A stretch of DNA of 57,626 nt from Campylobacterales bacterium (GTDB taxonomy: Bacteria > Campylobacterota > Campylobacteria > Campylobacterales > Campylobacteraceae), in the NCBI GenBank assembly GCA_014859645.1, contig JACUTV010000007.1, positions 1-57,626 of the forward strand, given 5' to 3'. Positions 41,874 to 50,897 of this stretch are shown one piece after another (position 1 is the stretch's first letter; every line of letters starts with the position of its first letter). The position numbers and the translations under genes were made by a program. The notes below the pieces were generated by a model. That model searched no databases and was not told where the DNA came from. It saw nothing but the letters and a program-made list of their open reading frames with translations.

Positions 41874-43820
41874 ATGTCACAAGTATTTGAACCCAATCGC
41901 GCCTTTGCGAAAGAGGCACGCATTAAAAATATGTGTGAGTACAAAGAGCTACGCTTACAGGCGAATGAAGATTATGAGGGATATTGGGGCAAGCTAGCCC
42001 AGGAAAAATTAGATTGGTTTGAACCGTTTCATACAGTGCTTGACCAGAGCAACCCGCCTTTTTATAAGTGGTTTGTGGGAGGTAAACTCAACGTCACCCA
42101 CCAATGTATCGGACGTCATCTTAAAACCCGAAAAAACAAGGCCGCTATCATTTGGGAAGGCGAGGACGGTTCGCGTCGTATTATCCCTTATTTGTTGTTG
42201 TACTACCGTGTAAACCGTTTGGCAAACTTGCTTAAAAATAAATTTGGCATCAAAAAAGGCGACCGTGTGGTGCTGTATATGCCCATGATTCCTGAAGCGG
42301 CCTTTGCCATGTTGGCATGCGCAAAGATTGGTGCCATTCACTCCGTGGTATTTGGAGGCTTTTCTGCTGAAGCACTCAAAGACCGCATCATTGACGCGGA
42401 AGCCAAGCTTGTCATCACGGCCGATGGTGCTTACCGACGTGGTACGCCGTATTTGCTTAAACCCATGGTAGATAAAGCCCTCGAAGAAGGCGCAGATGAA
42501 GTGTGTAAGCAAGTGTTGGTGGTCAAGCGTAACTTTGAACACATCGACATGGTTGAGGGGCGTGATTTCGTTTACAATGACCTTATTAATCTTGAGTCCC
42601 AACACTGTGAACCTGAAGTGATGGACGCCGAAGACCCTCTCTTTTTGCTTTATACCTCAGGAAGTACGGGTAAACCCAAAGGGGTACAACACGGCAGTGC
42701 GGGCTACATTTTGTGGGCGCAATATACCATGGAACACGTGTTTGATGTGAAAGAAAATGACACCTTTTGGTGCACCGCAGATATTGGGTGGATTACGGGC
42801 CACACGTACCTTGTATACGGGCCTTTGGCCATGGGTGCAACGACGGTGATGTACGAGGGCGTGCCACAGCATCCCAATATTGGACGTTGGTGGAATATGA
42901 TTGAAGAGCTTCGCATTAACCAGTTTTACACCGCGCCTACGGCGATTCGTTTGCTCCATAAACTTGGGCCTGATGAGCCAGCCAAGTACGACCTTAGCAG
43001 TCTTAAAGTGTTAGGAACGGTGGGCGAGCCCATTAACCCTGATGCGTGGATGTGGTATTACAACGAAATCGGTGGTGGGCGTTGTCCTATCGTCGATACG
43101 TGGTGGCAAACGGAGACGGGCGGTCATATGATTACCCCACTTCCTGGAGCCACGCCTATTAAACCTGGATCCGCAACTTTCCCGCTTCCTGGCATCATGG
43201 CAGAAATCATGGACGAAGAGGGCAATCCGACACCAGTGGGCGAAAAAGGCTTTTTGTGTATCACAAAGCCGTGGCCGTCGATGATTCGCAATATTTGGGG
43301 AGACCCTGCACGCTTTGAAAAATCCTATTTTGGAGATTGCAAAAAGGATGGAAAACCTGTTTACTTTACGGGCGATGGAGCCATGTACGATGAAGATGGG
43401 TACATCATCATCACGGGTCGAACGGACGATGTTATCAACGTTTCGGGTCACCGTATGGGCACGGCGGAGATTGAAGCGGCCATTGGTGATCATCCCAATG
43501 TGGCAGAAATGGCTGTGGTGGGAAGACCTGATCCTATTAAAGGCGAAGGTGTGTTTGCTTATGTGGTTGTTAAAAAAGAGGAAGACAAAATAGCCCTTCT
43601 AAAATCGCTCAATACGATTATCATTAAGGAAATTGGGCCGATTGCGAAGATTGATGATATTTTGGTGGTCTCGGGACTTCCTAAAACGCGAAGTGGTAAG
43701 ATTATGCGCCGTATTTTACGTTCCATCGCCAAAGGCGAGGCGATTACCCAAGATACGTCAACCCTTGAAGACCCAAGCGTTGTGGAAGAAATCGCGTCTT
43801 TATATAAAGCCATGGCTTAG
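41874..43820 (+). CDS. acs: Acetyl-CoA synthetase
   Basis: A 648-residue AMP-forming ligase that makes acetyl-CoA from acetate. Motifs: P-loop [72 protein letters not shown], and the C-terminal [11 protein letters not shown] with the lysine that is acetylated in regulated homologues. ATG 41874 follows AAAGGAG; a GTG six bases earlier is part of that ribosome site. Full length and typical. Confidence 0.97.
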   Translation: MSQVFEPNRAFAKEARIKNMCEYKELRLQANEDYEGYWGKLAQEKLDWFEPFHTVLDQSNPPFYKWFVGGKLNVTHQCIGRHLKTRKNKAAIIWEGEDGSRRIIPYLLLYYRVNRLANLLKNKFGIKKGDRVVLYMPMIPEAAFAMLACAKIGAIHSVVFGGFSAEALKDRIIDAEAKLVITADGAYRRGTPYLLKPMVDKALEEGADEVCKQVLVVKRNFEHIDMVEGRDFVYNDLINLESQHCEPEVMDAEDPLFLLYTSGSTGKPKGVQHGSAGYILWAQYTMEHVFDVKENDTFWCTADIGWITGHTYLVYGPLAMGATTVMYEGVPQHPNIGRWWNMIEELRINQFYTAPTAIRLLHKLGPDEPAKYDLSSLKVLGTVGEPINPDAWMWYYNEIGGGRCPIVDTWWQTETGGHMITPLPGATPIKPGSATFPLPGIMAEIMDEEGNPTPVGEKGFLCITKPWPSMIRNIWGDPARFEKSYFGDCKKDGKPVYFTGDGAMYDEDGYIIITGRTDDVINVSGHRMGTAEIEAAIGDHPNVAEMAVVGRPDPIKGEGVFAYVVVKKEEDKIALLKSLNTIIIKEIGPIAKIDDILVVSGLPKTRSGKIMRRILRSIAKGEAITQDTSTLEDPSVVEEIASLYKAMA

Positions 43821-43875
43821 TGTCACGTCAATATTAGATGGAAAAAGTATAATGACAAAAAATTTGGAGGGTACC

Positions 43876-44076
43876 ATGAAAAATCATAAAGTGGTCGACA
43901 TGAAAATCACGTACGAGCCTGACAACATGACTGCAGACCAGGTAAAAGAGCTTGAAGACAAAATCGCTGAATTTATCGAGTTTATCAAAAACAATGAATT
44001 CACCAAAATCCTTGCTAAGCGTCACAATGTAGCCGTGGACATCATGATTGATGAGTACGGTATCGAGATAGACTAG
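43876..44076 (+). CDS. Small acidic protein of 66 residues, unknown function
   Basis: A 66-residue protein starting MKNHKVVDMKITYEP. ATG 43876 has a strong ribosome site (TTTGGAGGG, six-base gap) and a TATAAT at 43848-43853 is 22 bp before it, so it has its own promoter after acs. The middle (TADQVKELEDKIAEFIEFIKNNEFTKILAK) is a likely amphipathic helix pair. No family is recognised. A good hairpin terminator follows at once. Confidence 0.65.
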   Translation: MKNHKVVDMKITYEPDNMTADQVKELEDKIAEFIEFIKNNEFTKILAKRHNVAVDIMIDEYGIEID

Positions 44077-44084
44077 CTTTTTTT

Positions 44085-44116
44085 GGGCAAGCCTTTAGGG
44101 GTTTGCCCGTTTTTTC
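44085..44116. terminator. Bidirectional intrinsic terminator
   Basis: GGGCAAGCC (44085-44093) pairs with the GG(G)TTTGCCC block ending at 44108 around a short loop, followed by GTTTTTTC on the + strand; on the other strand a run of seven T follows the stem. It would end the 66-residue gene (+) and the convergent membrane-protein gene (-), whose stop lies inside it. Confidence 0.75.
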
Positions 44117-44358
44117 TTTCTGTTTTTAGCCATTCCGTAGAGAGTGATTCCAATCCAAAACACTTCAATCAAAAATGACCCCAAATTAAAATGTACAAAA
44201 AGTGAAATGATGAGCAAGATGGCACCGATGAGGTTGAGCCACTGGTAAAGAGCATTGTCTTTGCGAACTTTTTCGGCTTGAATGAGAAAATACGCATACA
44301 CCACACACGCCATCCCAAAAAATCCAATCCATTGAAATATGTCTAAAGAAGGTAGCAT
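44095..44358 (-). CDS. CBU_0592-type small membrane protein
   Basis: An 87-residue protein with three hydrophobic segments (about 7-26, 37-56, 58-76) and a basic tail (MAKNRKKKRANP). The pattern WIGFFGMACVVYAYFLIQ ... LYQWLNLIGAILLIISLFV is that of the CBU_0592-type family of unknown function. The 3' end lies within the shared terminator. Confidence 0.7.
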   Translation of the reverse strand: MLPSLDIFQWIGFFGMACVVYAYFLIQAEKVRKDNALYQWLNLIGAILLIISLFVHFNLGSFLIEVFWIGITLYGMAKNRKKKRANP

Positions 44359-44417
44359 GGCGGGTCCTTAAAAAAGTAGTCAGAAAGAGAAGAGGAGGGG
44401 TTACATGTAAAGAGGGG

Positions 44418-44440
44418 TGAGGCTCCATGACGGAGCCTCA
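44418..44440 (-). terminator. Hairpin after groEL
   Basis: TGAGGCTCC (44418-44426) pairs perfectly with GGAGCCTCA (44432-44440) over a 5-nt loop, 8 bp past the groEL stop. The T-run after it on the - strand is poor (CCCCTCTTTA), so it may be a weak terminator or an RNA-end stabiliser. A TTACATGTAA (44401) follows directly. Confidence 0.55.
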
Positions 44441-44447
44441 AAGGGCA

Positions 44448-46085
<1,638 letters not shown>

Positions 46086-46118
46086 TGGTATTCTCCTTAG
46101 TTGATTGTAAGTAGGGGG

Positions 46119-46388
46119 TTATTTGATGACGCCAAGAACGTCTTTTGTTTCAAGAACAAGGTATTCTTTGCCGCCGATGGAGATTTCGGTGCCAGCGTAT
46201 TTTCCGAAAACCACTTTGTCTTCTACAGACACAAGACCTTTGTCTTCCACTTTCTTACTAATGGCACGTACAACGCCGCTCAAAGGCTTCTCTTTTGCGT
46301 TGTCGGGTATAATGATGCCCGATGCGGTGGTGGTTGGTTCTTCGATACGCTCAACCAAAACGCGATGACCTAGGGGTTGAAAGTTCAT
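46119..46388 (-). CDS. groS: Co-chaperonin GroES (Hsp10)
   Basis: An 89-residue Gro[37 protein letters not shown] contains the mobile loop that caps GroEL. ATG 46388 follows AAGGAAGG on the - strand. The leader carries a CIRCE element. Confidence 0.97.
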   Translation of the reverse strand: MNFQPLGHRVLVERIEEPTTTASGIIIPDNAKEKPLSGVVRAISKKVEDKGLVSVEDKVVFGKYAGTEISIGGKEYLVLETKDVLGVIK

Positions 46389-46422
46389 GTTTGTCCTTCC
46401 TTATGGTAGTGATGTTGAATTT

Positions 46423-46449
46423 TTAGCACTCATAAAATTTGAGTGATGA
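46423..46449 (-). promoter_or_regulatory. CIRCE element (HrcA operator) of groESL
   Basis: TTAGCACTC (46423-46431), nine bases, then GAGTGATGA (46441-46449): the left half is a perfect CIRCE half-site, the right half matches at six of nine positions. It sits 35 bp upstream of groES, overlapping the expected transcription start, so HrcA repression is likely. Confidence 0.82.
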
Positions 46450-46450
46450 A

Positions 46451-46479
46451 ATTATACGACATTTTTAGTCTTAAGTCAA
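46451..46479 (-). promoter_or_regulatory. Sigma-70 promoter of groESL
   Basis: On the - strand TTGACT (46479-46474) and TATAAT (46456-46451) are separated by 17 bp, a near-ideal sigma-70 promoter and the clearest in the window. It lies directly upstream of the CIRCE element. Confidence 0.8.
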
Positions 46480-46562
46480 CAGTTTTTTGCAAAAATATCA
46501 CAATACTTTAGTCTATGTGACTCATATATTCTGAGTTTACTTGTTAAGTTAAAGGAGCAGTT

Positions 46563-48551
46563 ATGCGTGTAATGGCCATTATAATAGGCGTCATGTTGGT
46601 GGTATTGGGCGTAGCCTATGGGGTGTTATTTACCCAAACGGGTAACGATTTTGTGCGTCCGCACCTTGAAAAAAAAGCAACCCAAGCCCTTGGAAAAAAA
46701 GTAGATATTCGGGAGTTTTCATTGCGTTTTTCTTCCCTTAAGGCGGTGCTAAAAGTAGACGAGAGTGCAACCTTGGAAGTGCAAGGAACGTTTAATCTTT
46801 TTGACCAACGGTTCGCAATAAACTACGATGTGCAAGCCCAAGGGCTCGAGACTCCCGTGATGGTGATTCAAGAAAAACTCACAGTAGTGGGCGAAGCCAA
46901 AGGCTTTGTGCATGACTTTGTCGCCCAAGGAATGGGCAAGGCGTTTGGATCGGATATTGCCTATGAAGTAACCTTTAAAGAGAAGTTGCTCAGTGCGGCG
47001 CAAGTGGAAGCCAAAGACTTGGACGTGGGGCAGATACTAGAGCTTTTGGGGCAATCGCGTCTTGCTGAGGGTAAAGTGAGCGTGGAAGCGCACACGGCTG
47101 AGTCTGGAACATTGGTGGGGAAAGTAACGCTTTCAAATGGCGTAGTGAACGCGGTAAAAGTGCAAGAGCAGTATGGTGTGGTGTTACCGCCAAAGGTGAT
47201 GTACGCGGGTGAGCTTCACGCCATACTTCGGGGCGAAGAACTTGAGGCCAAAGGCGCGCTTGTAAGCTCCCTTGCGGAGGTGCGTTTTCCTAAGATATTG
47301 GCCAACACACAAACGCAGGTGTGGAGTGCATTGGTGGATGTTATCGTACCAAACTTGGCGTTGCTTGAGCCTCTTGCGGGGATGCCTTTGGCGGGCGACT
47401 TAACGCTAAAAGCATCGCTTGAAGGAGAAAAAGAGGCCGTGCGCGCAGAGGTTTCAACGGCCTCTTTGGGTGGATTAACCACGGCGTTTTATGAGGATGA
47501 TGTCTTGGATGTGAGCATGGAAAATGGGTCACTAGAGGAAGTCTTAACCCGTCTAGCCAAGCCGCGTTACAGTCAAGGAGCCTTACATGTAAAGGCAAAA
47601 TTTACAGACGCAAGTCAGGCGAGCCGAAAGGGAACCGTGGCCTTTAGAGTGGCTAATGGTGTTCCAAACAGCGCCGAGATTCGTGAGCTTTTTGGGGTGG
47701 AACTTCCTGCTAAGATGACCTATGAAGCCAAGATGGATGCTAAGTTAGCGGGAGAAAGTGTGGATTTTGTGAGCGAGGTGATGAGTTCCGTGGGAACGTT
47801 GCAGACGACACAAGGAAAAGCTGACCTAAAAACGGGAACATTAAACACGCAGTATCAGTTACATGTAGAGGAACTGCTTGCGCTAAAACCTCTCATCAAA
47901 CAAGCCCTGCATGGTTCTTTTGAGATGAACGGAGAAGCGGGAGTTAACGAGCAGGGTGCGCGGGCTACGGGCGTGACAGAAGTGCTGGGAGGCAAAAGTA
48001 GTTTTGTGTTTGAAAACGAACAGTTAGACGCGCAGTTAGTGGACGTTGTGTTTGAGCGTTTGAGTGCTTTATTGGATGTACCTTATGTGTTCGAGTCGGT
48101 GGGTAATGCAACACTTACGTACAACGTCCCCAAAGACGCGGGGGTATTTCAAGCTACGTTTCCACAAGGGCGTTTGATAGAGAGTGAGTTGACGCGTATG
48201 GTGCAAACGGTCACAGGATTTAACCTTACGCAAGAATTGTATGAAAATACGACGTTAAAAGGGAAGATTTTGCCCAACAGCGTCATTTTTGACTTGCTGA
48301 TGAAAGCCAAGCGGAGTCAACTGAGTGTCTCACAAGGAACCCTTGGGCGAGAAAACGAGCAACTGCGCGTACCATTTGACATCTTGGTAGAAAAGAAAGA
48401 CCTCAGTGGCATCATCGAAGGAAAGATGCAAAATCCACGCGTGAGCATCAAAGCATCTCAGTATATTCAGAAAAAATTGGACAAAGAAATCGAAAAACAT
48501 GTTCCAGACGAAGCAAAAGGACTTGTTCGGGATTTATTAAAGCTTTTTTAA
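46563..48551 (+). CDS. AsmA-like envelope protein
   Basis: A 662-residue protein with one N-terminal helix (MAIIIGVMLVVLGVAYGVLF) and a long beta-rich periplasmic part. VRPHLEKKATQALGKKVDIREFSLRF at the start and the C-terminal KNLSG-like repeat (VEKKDLSGIIEGKMQNPRVSIKASQYIQKKLDKEIEKH) are typical of AsmA/YhdP-type proteins, which are thought to bridge lipids to the outer membrane. Two internal repeats (about 177-245 and 347-415) share GTxxGKVxxSNGVxN...VxLPxKxxYxxxxxAxL. ATG 46563 follows AAAGGAG. The true family should be confirmed. Confidence 0.75.
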   Translation: MRVMAIIIGVMLVVLGVAYGVLFTQTGNDFVRPHLEKKATQALGKKVDIREFSLRFSSLKAVLKVDESATLEVQGTFNLFDQRFAINYDVQAQGLETPVMVIQEKLTVVGEAKGFVHDFVAQGMGKAFGSDIAYEVTFKEKLLSAAQVEAKDLDVGQILELLGQSRLAEGKVSVEAHTAESGTLVGKVTLSNGVVNAVKVQEQYGVVLPPKVMYAGELHAILRGEELEAKGALVSSLAEVRFPKILANTQTQVWSALVDVIVPNLALLEPLAGMPLAGDLTLKASLEGEKEAVRAEVSTASLGGLTTAFYEDDVLDVSMENGSLEEVLTRLAKPRYSQGALHVKAKFTDASQASRKGTVAFRVANGVPNSAEIRELFGVELPAKMTYEAKMDAKLAGESVDFVSEVMSSVGTLQTTQGKADLKTGTLNTQYQLHVEELLALKPLIKQALHGSFEMNGEAGVNEQGARATGVTEVLGGKSSFVFENEQLDAQLVDVVFERLSALLDVPYVFESVGNATLTYNVPKDAGVFQATFPQGRLIESELTRMVQTVTGFNLTQELYENTTLKGKILPNSVIFDLLMKAKRSQLSVSQGTLGRENEQLRVPFDILVEKKDLSGIIEGKMQNPRVSIKASQYIQKKLDKEIEKHVPDEAKGLVRDLLKLF

Positions 48552-48598
48552 TCAAAACATAAGGGGTGGCGGTATATAATGCCATCCTCTTTTTAGGT

Positions 48599-48675
48599 GG
48601 CTAGGTAGCTCAGCTGGTTAGAGCGCTGGTCTCATAAGCCGGAGGTCGGGGGTTCGAGTCCCCCCCTCGCCACCA
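48599..48675 (+). tRNA. tRNA-Met (anticodon CAT)
   Basis: 77 nt with encoded CCA. D arm GCTC...GAGC, anticodon loop CTCATAA (anticodon at 48633-48635), T arm GGGGG-TTCGAGT-CCCCC. The acceptor stem GGCTAGG/CCTCGCC pairs except for one T-C mismatch at position 4:69. General layout is that of elongator tRNA-Met; a lysidine-modified tRNA-Ile2 also has CAT in the gene and cannot be fully excluded. A TATAAT at 48575-48580 is a likely -10 box. Confidence 0.92.
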
Positions 48676-48808
48676 CTCTTTTAAACCCCTTCAAATCGAC
48701 GTTTAAACCACTTTTATCTCAAAAGTAAACCACCATACTAAAATATCTTTCCGCACCTTTTCCCACACTTGCTAAAACACAGTCACTGAAATCTTCCAAA
48801 ACAAAAAA

Positions 48809-50776
48809 CTACCTTTTTTCCTCGTGCATATTTTGCCTCTTGCTGATGCGATACCCCACAACCCACCAGCCTAGTACGAAGATGAGGGCGCCGAAAGTTC
48901 CGTTGAACAGCAAAAGGCAAAAAAGGGCTAGTGCCATGGCGATCATGGCGAGCACGAAGCTGTTTAGTGCCAGTGCGCAAAGAGCTAAAAAAAGCCCTAG
49001 CCACCCTGCGATATTGAAGTGCACTATCTTGCCAAGCCAGAGGCGAATGACGCAGACGAGGGTTTGGGGCGCAAGGGCGCAAGTTTCAACAAGGGATTCT
49101 TTCACGTAAATGTTTTCTTTGAGAAGCCAAAAGGCAAAGCCGCTTACGAGCAAAATGGTCGCGGGTTTGATGAGTCCTTCCAAAGGCTCTTTTGAGCGCC
49201 ACAACGTAAGGCCAAACAGCAGCACAAACGCCACCCAAAGAAGGGCGTTGGTGTTGCTAAGGGTTTCTGTAAAAAGCACGTTTACACCTAAGAAAAAGAG
49301 CATCAAGGCACTGGCTTTTTCTAAGAGGCTGTTTTCATTTTCTTGTTTTTTTGAGACAAAAAACGCCAAGTAGACAAAGGCGATGACACCTAGCGCGCCT
49401 AGTTCAAAGTTGCGGTATCGCCCATCAAAGGCTAAGCCGATGGCGCTCATGAACACTATACTTGCGGCAAACAAATGTACCATATCCTCTTTTGTGTCCG
49501 CATTCCAAGGCGTTTGGCGCATCAAAACACCAAGCGCATCGCCCAAGGAGCCGCGTTTGCCCGTTGCGCCTGTCACCATAAAACGCATCAGTTTTACCCA
49601 CAACACAAAGGCAACGCCTAAAGAAAGCAACGCCCAACCGTATTCGACAGGGCTTCTACATGTAAGCGTGTACGCGTACGTTTGCCATGCTAGGGTGAGC
49701 GCGCCACCAAAAAGAACTGCAAAAAGATAAGGCCAGTGTTGGGCTGGGCAAGCTTTTTTGTCAAACAATAACACGCTTCCTGCCAAAGCAAATCCAACGC
49801 TTCCTAGAAAAAGCCACAGGGCGTTTGGAAAGTTGGACACTTGCCCGTGCAAGGTGTGTTTGTCTAAACGGTCGGCATCAAAAAGTCCCCAGTAGCCGCC
49901 CACGGTGCCTTCGTTGGCACGCTTCCACGGCTGGTCGAAGGCTTCGATGATGTTGTATTTCCACCCTTCTTCTTCGGCCATGTGTACAAACCCACGCACA
50001 AAAGCAGCTTGGGCGGTGGGGCTAGGCGACGCGCCTTCACGCATACGGCCTTGGCTTGGCCACCCTGTCTCGCCGATGACAATCTGTTTGTCGGGGATGT
50101 TGCGCGCCATCTCTTCGTAAACATCCTTTACATGTAAGAGTGCTTTGTCCACCGCGATAGGTTCGTCTTCCCAGTAGGGCAAGATGTGGATGGTGACCCT
50201 GTCTACTGCGGGGATGACACTGGGGTGCTGGTTCCAAAACTCCCACACGTCGGCGTAGGTGACGGGCGTGTTTGGCAATGCTTTTTTGACTTCTTTGATG
50301 CGCGTGATTAATTGACTTGCGCTCATTTCCCGTCGTAAAAGCACCTCATTTCCTACGACCACGGTTTCGACAACATCCGCGTTTGCTTTGGCCAAAGCAA
50401 TGGCCTTATCTATCTCTTTTTGAGTGGAGAGAGGGTCGCTGCTCACCCACACACCAAGCCACATGGTGAGTCCATGTTTGCGTGCAAGGGCAGGGATGTT
50501 TTCTAGTCCAAGACTCGAATAGGTGCGGATACACCCCGTGTAGCGGGCTAAAAGCTCCAAGTCCTTGTCCATGCGTTCGTCGGAAAGCGTGAGTCCTGTG
50601 TCAAGGTCAAAGGGGGATTCGTCCTTGCCAAAGGGTGCGTAGGAGAGGCACTGAAGCTTGGTTTGCGGTGGCAGTGTGATGAGGGAAGTTTGGGGCAACG
50701 CCATCCAAAACCAAAAAGCACCTAGTGCTAAAAACAAGGCTGTGTAAAACACGCTAACTTTGGCGAGGTGGTTCAT
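48809..50776 (-). CDS. Membrane-bound GH17-type glucan enzyme
   Basis: A 655-residue protein: N-terminal helix (about 8-30), an extracytoplasmic GH17 domain (about 45-320) with acid/base E144 (VVVGNEVLLR) and nucleophile E236 (IGETGWPSQG), then 10-12 membrane helices to the C-terminus. The arrangement resembles bacterial membrane GH17 proteins (NdvC-like) proposed to modify beta-glucans by transglycosylation. No GT2 glucan synthase is adjacent in the window. ATG 50776 is chosen; a TTG at 50791 would add five residues. Confidence 0.82.
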   Translation of the reverse strand: MNHLAKVSVFYTALFLALGAFWFWMALPQTSLITLPPQTKLQCLSYAPFGKDESPFDLDTGLTLSDERMDKDLELLARYTGCIRTYSSLGLENIPALARKHGLTMWLGVWVSSDPLSTQKEIDKAIALAKANADVVETVVVGNEVLLRREMSASQLITRIKEVKKALPNTPVTYADVWEFWNQHPSVIPAVDRVTIHILPYWEDEPIAVDKALLHVKDVYEEMARNIPDKQIVIGETGWPSQGRMREGASPSPTAQAAFVRGFVHMAEEEGWKYNIIEAFDQPWKRANEGTVGGYWGLFDADRLDKHTLHGQVSNFPNALWLFLGSVGFALAGSVLLFDKKACPAQHWPYLFAVLFGGALTLAWQTYAYTLTCRSPVEYGWALLSLGVAFVLWVKLMRFMVTGATGKRGSLGDALGVLMRQTPWNADTKEDMVHLFAASIVFMSAIGLAFDGRYRNFELGALGVIAFVYLAFFVSKKQENENSLLEKASALMLFFLGVNVLFTETLSNTNALLWVAFVLLFGLTLWRSKEPLEGLIKPATILLVSGFAFWLLKENIYVKESLVETCALAPQTLVCVIRLWLGKIVHFNIAGWLGLFLALCALALNSFVLAMIAMALALFCLLLFNGTFGALIFVLGWWVVGYRISKRQNMHEEKR

Positions 50777-50897
50777 GGGGTGAGGCTCCAAAACATAATA
50801 GGGGATTGTACTAAAAGTGCGCTTGGGATTTGCGTGATTTTATCGCAATTTTCATTTTAAAAAGTATACAATAGCCCAAACGATTTAATGGACAACT

